From Pinus tabuliformis (taxonomy: Eukaryota; Streptophyta; Pinopsida; Pinales; Pinaceae), in contig CM062816.1 in assembly GCA_031772625.1 (NCBI GenBank), positions 633,361,269 through 633,425,268 on the forward strand: a stretch of 64,000 nucleotides of DNA, in the 5' to 3' direction. The position numbers and the translations under genes are program-made. Within the stretch, counting starts at the first letter, position 1, and the number at the start of each line of letters is the position of its first letter. Shown here piece after piece: positions 58,561 to 64,000 of the stretch. Below the pieces are notes generated by a model. That model did not search any database, was not told the DNA's origin, and saw only the letters and a program-made list of their open reading frames with translations.

Positions 58561-59862
58561 CCTCTCCATGAATCTGGAAATCAAACTAACAACATGCATT
58601 ATATTCGGCCTAGTTGCAGTCAAATACATGAGGCTGCCAACTATGCTCGTGTACAAACTAGGAACAAAATCCTTGTTATTTTCCTCTTTGCTGAGTTTTA
58701 ATCCCATCACCGTGGGAGTGATTGCTGCTTTGCTCTCCTGCATATTAAATCTTTCCGACACTTCATTAACATATTTCTCTTGTGAGATAAAAATCCCATT
58801 TTCATTTTGTTCTACTTCTATTCCTAAAAGGTATCTCAACAAACCCATGTTAGTCATTTCAAATTCTTCTTTCATGACTGTTTTGAAATTTTCAATAAGG
58901 TAATCATCATTACCTGTAAAAATAACATCAGCAACATATAAGACAACAATTAGTATTTTACCATCCTTTTCTTTGATGTAGAGGGTGGGTTCTCCCTCAG
59001 ACTTTTCAAATCCATTTTCCAGTAGATAGGAATCTATCCTACTGTACTACGCTCTTGGTGCTTGCTTCAGCCCATAAAGAGCTTTCTCTAATCTGCACAC
59101 TTTGTGCTCTTGGCCTTTCTTTTCATAGCCTAGAGGTTGTTCAATGTAAACCTCTTCCATTAACACTCCATTTAGGAATGTTGACTTCACGTCCATTTGG
59201 TAAACTTTCCACTTGTTTTTTGCTGCTATGGACAGCACTACTCTCACAGTTTCCATTCTAGCAACCGGTGCAAAAGTTTCCTCATAGTCTCTCCCATGTT
59301 GCTGCTTATATCCTTTCACAACAAGTCTTGCCTTATGTCTTTCTATTTTGCATTCAACATTACTCTTGGTCTTGTAAACCCATTTAACTCCAATGACTTC
59401 TTTTCCTTTTGGTTTTTCAACTAAATTCCATGTCTTGTTTCTTTCTATGTCATTGATCTCCTCATCCATAGCTTCTATCCATTTCCTATCCTTAATTGCT
59501 TCTTTCAAATGAACAGGGTCATCAACATGACAATATAAAGCAAACAAAGAGTTCCTACCTTCATTTGTTGCCTCTTGTTCATAAATTTCACTTAAATTTC
59601 TAAACTTCTTACCTCTTTCATTTGGTGTACAAGTGCTTGAAGAAGCACTTGAATTTCCTCCTTGTGGTGTGCTTGGAGAAGTATTTTCATTTCTCCTCAA
59701 GGGTGTCTCTGGCTGCCCTTGTGTTGGTGCTGTTGTTTTGGGATGTATTTCAGCCATCTCCTCATCATCTTCATCATGAGACAAAGAGTTTTTAACGTTC
59801 ACTATTTTCTCTATGCTTCCATCCCAAGCTTCCTCCTCAATGAACTGAACATCTCTACTCAC
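58540..59862 (-). pseudogene. Copia reverse transcriptase of element F, catalytic Asp lost
   Basis: 59047-59862 contains the acidic linker after integrase, then [71 protein letters not shown] and [12 protein letters not shown]. These are the copia RT blocks in order. A TGG to TAG change replaces the Trp of APRAW at 59044-59046. Next (58890-58960) the YVDD box reads YVAD (58927-58938), so one catalytic Asp is Ala. Then 58540-58875 gives the thumb/connection LLRYLLGIEVEQ, YVNEVSERFNM and VGSLMYLTATRPNI. The enzyme would have copied element RNA to DNA. Confidence 0.95.
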
Positions 59863-59889
59863 AATAAGCTTCTTGGTGGATGGGTTTTA

Positions 59890-60579
59890 CAACCTATAAG
59901 CTTTGGATTCCTCACTTTATCTAATGAAAATACATTTCTCCCCTTTGCTGTCCAACTTCTTCCTTAGTTGATTTGGAATGTGTGCATAAGCCACACATCC
60001 AAAAAATTTCATGTGGGTGATTCTTTTCTTTGTCCCACTCCATGCTACTTCCGACACTCTGTTCATGACTGCTTTTGCAGGGCATCTATTCAAAATGTAC
60101 ACTACATAGTGTACATCTTCAGCCCAATAATCATTTGGAAAATGCTTTGCCTTTAACATACTCCTCGCCATATCCATGATTGTCCTATTCTTCCTTTTGG
60201 CAACTCCATTTTGTTGCGGAGTTTACCTAGTGGTAAACTACTTATGAATTCCATTTTCTCTACAAAAACGTAGAAATTCTTTAGAGATATACTCACCTCC
60301 TCTATCAGTTCTTAGAACTTTGATATGCAACCCACTTTGGTTTTTTACAAGTGCTTTGAAATTGAAAAATCTTTCAAACACTTCACTTTTGTTCTTCAAG
60401 AAATAAACCCAAGTTTTTCTAGTAAAATCATCAATAAATGTTATCATATAGTGGCTGCTTGCAAGCGATGAAGTTTGCATCAGTCCACATAAATCTGAGT
60501 GGACAATCTCTAAGGGTGCATTTGCCCTTATGCTCTTCCCATATGGAAAACTTTCTCTATGTTGTTTCCTAAGATACAA
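59890..60579 (-). pseudogene. Copia integrase core of element F, catalytic Glu to Lys
   Basis: 60238-60579 reads LEIVHSDLCG, TFIDDFTRKTWVYFLKNK and VLRTDRGGEYISKEF, holding two Asp of the DDE catalytic triad. A TAG replaces Gln after ENGIHK (about 60238) and another stop replaces Tyr before TPQQNG. The third catalytic residue, normally NGVAERKNR, reads NGVAKRKNR (AAA at 60196-60198). 59917-60177 continues with MDMARSMLKAKHFPNDYWAE, YILNRCPAK and FGCVAYAHIP, the usual copia integrase tail. A frameshift separates this from the HHCC side near 60560. Integration function is lost. Confidence 0.95.
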
Positions 60580-61790
60580 CCTTCACAAAGGCTGTCTGGT
60601 TTCTCTATCAATGGTAATTTTCTTACCATTCCTTTTCTATTCAAGAAGTTAAGACCTCCAAAGTTGAGATATCCAAATCTCAAGTGCCACAACCAATTTT
60701 CATCTTTTGGTTCGCTTTGGAAAGCCTCTTGTGTCACTGCTACTATTTCCTCTCCATTTTTTAAATCTTCTTTCATTCTGAGAGGGAACATCCTGTTCCT
60801 TGTCATCTTCACTTCAGAAATACATTCTTTGCTGGGTTTTTTATCCATGATGGTGCATACATCATCCACAAAGAAAACATTGTACCCCTTTTGAATAAGC
60901 TGTCCAATACTTATGAGGTTACATTTCATTCCAGGAACATAATAAACATCTGCTATGGTTTTATTTTCACCTTTCCTTGTTAAGACATTTACTTCTCCTT
61001 TTCCCATAACATAAACTTTACTATCAGTCCCTAGTGTGACATGTGACTTCACACTCTGATCTAAGATAGAAAACAGGGCTATGTTTCCTATCATATGGTT
61101 ACTACAACCGGAGTCTAGAAACCATACATCTTCAATCTTTGCTTCAACCATATTATAGGCTAGAAACAAATTATCTTGGCTGATATTTTCTCTAGTGAAA
61201 TTTGCACTAGTTCTATTACTCATATCATGTTGCTTCTTCCTACATTCATTTGCATAATGCCCATATTTTTTACAATAGTGACATTCAACGTTGGATTTAT
61301 CATACCTTCTTCCTTGAGCATGATTTTTTCCACTTTGTTGGCTGCTGCCTTGGACTTGGTTCTGATTTGGATTGCTCCCTCTTCCTTGAGCATTGGCTGG
61401 ATTGTTTCTTCCACCTCTATTTTGGCTTCTGCCTCTTCCTCTCTTGTTTCCTCTGCCTTGACCTCTTCCTCTTAAAAAGAACATCTGGGTCTTAAAGGCA
61501 TGCTCTAGAGATGATTTTTCATTTCTACTCAATCTCCGCTCATGTGTCATCAGTGATGCATGTAGTTCATCAACTGAGAAGTTTGTGAGATCCTTTGTCT
61601 CTTCTATGGTGGTGACAATCACGTTAAGCCTTGAGGGCAAGATCCTCAATAGTTTCTCCACAATCCTCCTTTCTTCAAGAATATCTCCATGAGACCTTAT
61701 CTGTGTGACCATACCAATCACATGTGTAAAGAATGAGTCAATGTTATCTGAATCCTTCATGTAGATAGTCTCAAAATCTCTCCTCAACAA
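60528..61790 (-). pseudogene. Copia gag C-terminal half, protease and pre-integrase (element F)
   Basis: A 420-codon open frame. It starts after a stop with LRRDFETIYMKDSDNIDSFF (UBN2-type gag domain), then an Arg/Gly/Asn/Gln-rich basic linker, a CCHC zinc knuckle CHYCKKYGHYANEC (61243-61288), the protease active site WFLDSGCSNHM (about 61092-61125), YVPGMKCNLISIGQL, and the GAG-pre-integrase domain WLWHLRFGYLNFGGLNFL then CEGCILG. It ends by frameshift beside integrase. The protease DSG and the knuckle are intact, so this is the best-preserved part of the element. Confidence 0.95.
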
Positions 61791-62156
61791 CTATAGTTTT
61801 GTTGTCTTCACTTTCTCCATGCCTTGATAGGCTATCTTGAGAATTTTCCATGCTTCTTTGGATCTCTTGGCTCTTGCTATCCTTGGAAACACACTCTCAT
61901 GCACTGCTTGATATAAAAAATAGAGGGCTTTAGAATCCTTCTTCTTATTACTCTTTAATAGTTCTTTCTTTGCCTGAGTCAAATTATTAAACTCATCTTT
62001 ATCTGCTGGTTCTTCAAAACCATCCTCAACAAATTCCCATAAGTCTTGCAAAGCAAGAAAATATCTCATAGTTATTGCCCAATAGTCATAGTTTTTCCCA
62101 TTGAATTGTGGGAGTTGAGTATTACAGATACCCATGCTAGTGTTGGCTCCAACCAT
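61788..62156 (-). pseudogene. Copia gag N-terminal part (element F)
   Basis: Open from the upstream GTG at 62186, but the likely start is the ATG at 62156 (MVGANTSMGICNTQLPQFNG). It continues YDYWAITMRYFLALQDLWEF, GFEEPADKDEF, KKKDSKALYFLYQAVHESVF and SKEAWKILKIAYQG. This is the DUF4219/UBN2 gag-polypeptide pattern (FxGxNYxxWxxxMxxxLxxxxLWxxVxxG). A TAG at 61788-61790 replaces Gln in KLQLLRRDFE, splitting gag in two. It begins 197 bp from the PBS. Confidence 0.93.
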
Positions 62157-62353
62157 TCTTGCACTCTTAACTATGCCTAAAAACACTTGACTATGTATTT
62201 AAAATAACTGACTGTCCTCAATAGTAACACAAAAAACTAACTTGAGAAATGCCTTGGATTCTTTTTTGACTGAGTCTTCACTCTGCTGGAGAAGTTGCTG
62301 CAACAAGAAATCCTTCCTTAAGCTTATTTGACACCTTCAAAGAGCCTGGACAG

Positions 62354-62365
62354 GCTCTGGTACCA
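62354..62365 (-). other. Primer-binding site of element F
   Basis: The minus strand reads TGGTACCAGAGC, one mismatch to the initiator-Met site, abutting the LTR. Confidence 0.9.
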
Positions 62366-63216
62366 TGTTGGGAATTTTTTATAATTCCAGAACAAAAACG
62401 AACAAAGAATAATGCTCTGTTTTTTTTTAACACAAAAAAAAACCAAAAAAATGTTTCGGGAACACAGAGTTTCACACACACAAAAGACTTGTATTCATTA
62501 ACAAGATTAACTGTTAAAAAAGATTCTAGGACAAGCAGATTCATCACAGCACAAAGCTTGGTTCATGATTTATTTTCTGCCGCCAACACTAGATGCAGAG
62601 CATTCCAATGTGCTTTTGGTGAAAAGGCAAAAAGGCAACACATCATGGCCTCCATAAATATTTTGAGTTTTCAGAAACAAAACAAGACGAGAGTGTTGAA
62701 GTTTTTAAAATGAAATCAGGGCAAGTGTGACAGTGACTACGCGTCCCTCAAAATCACTCAAATACAGTGTCAACAAATAGAGAAAGGAAAGGGTGTGGAG
62801 TAGACAACATCTGGTTGAAGTGGCCACCTCATGATCCAATGTCGAACCTGGGGAAGAGATATTAAAACAATACTTCTTCAGAGGCAATTCTAAACTTCAC
62901 TCTGTCTCTCCTAGAAAAATGTAGCATGGAGATGTCTGCGGTGGCGTACAATGACTGGAGATTTGACAAACAAGGATTTCCTGCAGATCTCCTCAAGGGG
63001 TAATCTTAAATATTACTGACAGAAATCTGAGCCTAATCTATATTTTTATGATCATCAATTCGAGCTTTGATTAACAACTTGACGGGGTTATGGCAATGGT
63101 GGATTCATCAATGCCCCATGGAGAATTACTACCATTCCGTAAAAGCGGTGCGGTTACTGTTTAATGGCGGATTCCGACAAAGGATTGGCGCTGCAGCTGA
63201 AAGTAATATTTCAACA
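62366..63216 (-). mobile_element. LTR shared by elements F and G (851 bp)
   Basis: TGTTGGGAATTTTTTATAAT start and ATTTCAACA end. On its left lies the PBS of F (so it is F's 5' LTR). On its right lie a PPT and RNase H end (so it is also G's 3' LTR). Confidence 0.92.
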
Positions 63217-64000
63217 CTCCCCTTTAATTTCAACTACTGGGTTATCAGTCATACCTAGGCATTTCCTCAAAAACTCAAAACTTTTCTACCCCAATGGTTT
63301 GGTCAGAATATCTGAACCCTACTCTTGAGTTCTGTAGTGTTCTAAAACAATTTCTCCATTGTTTACCAATTCCCTGATGTAATGAAACTTTGTGTCAAAT
63401 TGTTTCATTCTCTTATGAAACACGAAATTCTTTGATAATGCAACTGCTAAGCTATTGTCACAAAAAATCACAGTTCGTTTTGCTTGCTCTTAGCATAAAC
63501 TCCTTAACATCCTTCTCATCCAAATTGCTTGACACGTTGCTACTGTAGCTACCACATATTCTGCCTCTGCTGTAGACAACGCTACAATAGGCTGTTTTTT
63601 AGAAACCCATGAAATGGCTCTTGAACCCATGTGAAAAACATAACCGGATGTGCTTTTACGATCATCTACACTTCCAGCCCAATCACTATCAGTGTATCCA
63701 ATTAAATATGAACATTCTGAAGCAGTATATATAAAATTCCAAACCTTTTACTACCTTTAACATACCTCAGAATCATTTTTGTTTCCTGCCAATGTGCTTC
63801 TTTTGGCCTCTCCATGAATCTGGAAATCAAACTAACATCATGCATTATATTCGGCCTAGTTGCAGTCAAATACATGAGGCTACCAACTATGCTCTTTTAC
63901 AAACTAGGATCAAAATCCTTGTTGTTGTCCTCTCTGCTGAGTTTTAATCCCATCACCGTGGGAGTGATTGTTGCTTTGCTCTCCTGCATATTAAAGCTTT
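63217..64000 (-). pseudogene. Partial second copia internal region G (RNase H and RT end)
   Basis: It begins with the same PPT and C-terminal coding as F: minus-strand KSFEFL, DILTKPLG, HYRTQE, KFHYIRELVNNGEIVLEHYR, then STAEAEYV and, farther right, the RPNIMH thumb block. It carries its own stops (for example after HYRTQE and in the CEQAK region), distinct from those of F. Runs off the window. Confidence 0.92.

Larger units (their letters stand above)
57122..63216 (-). mobile_element. Ty1/copia element F, minus strand, about 6.1 kb
   Basis: LTRs at 57122-57972 and 62366-63216 are both 851 bp and differ at about 6-7% of positions by eye over the first 200 bp. The PBS at 62354-62365 and the PPT after 57972 give minus orientation. 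The internal region has the full copia order gag, protease, integrase, RT, RNase H. Nearly every ORF break is a single substitution, so this is the youngest-looking large element here, but it is dead. Confidence 0.95.

Noticed and set aside
61176-61495. Plus-strand ORFs opposite the gag zinc-knuckle region of F
   Set aside because: Antisense shadows of the Arg/Gly-rich gag linker; copia domains are clear on the minus strand.

Overview
The window looks like repeat-dominated nuclear DNA of a seed plant with a large genome. I see no complete host protein gene, no rRNA gene and no tRNA gene. Nearly everything recognisable is plant retroelement: Ty3/gypsy and Ty1/copia LTR retrotransposons with primer-binding sites complementary to initiator-Met tRNA, a LINE ORF1 remnant with the DUF4283 fold, a tRNA-derived SINE, retroposed sequence, foldback DNA and long (TA)n and (CT)n microsatellites. 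A gymnosperm, perhaps a conifer, is my inference. It rests on gene poverty, old nested elements and a hammerhead-bearing inverted repeat resembling Penelope-like element LTRs, which in land plants have been reported from conifers.

Layout. 1-4231: one end of a minus-strand gypsy element (A) with a 2.5-kb LTR and a perfect PBS. 4232-8070: AT-rich DNA with a broken LINE ORF1 and an 86-bp tandem repeat. 8070-34174 and beyond: an old minus-strand gypsy element (E), its internal region split by a copia element (B, 11439-21215, TSD TGTTA) and a coding-free LTR element (C, 21279-28478, TSD GAGTA). B's own right LTR contains a gypsy derivative (I, 16511-19913). The left LTR of I contains a 353-bp foldback insertion carrying two hammerhead ribozyme motifs. 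Four insertion layers can therefore be ordered: E, then B, then I, then the foldback.

34993-39904: a non-autonomous gypsy-like element (D, TSD GAAAT) with only a coiled-coil segment and an aspartic protease. 40150-44750: an AT-rich desert bounded by diverged direct repeats. 46270-49900: a large foldback whose A-rich and T-rich arms flank a GC-rich palindromic core; a retroposed ORF interrupts one arm and a SINE with a 12-bp target duplication interrupts the other. 51175-55757: direct repeats flank a segment holding the C-terminal part and likely 3' UTR of a ubiquitin-conjugating enzyme (E2) transcript, with the catalytic Cys changed to Tyr. 55758-57121: low-copy-looking DNA ending in a G-box and TATA box. 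57122-64000: a minus-strand copia element (F) inserted 38 bp downstream of that TATA box; its right LTR is shared with a second internal region (G) running off the window.

Most coding segments are retroelement polyproteins broken by stops, frameshifts, deletions and loss of catalytic residues. Three element ends are fixed by exact 5-bp target duplications (B, C, D). Boundaries quoted without a TSD are approximate.
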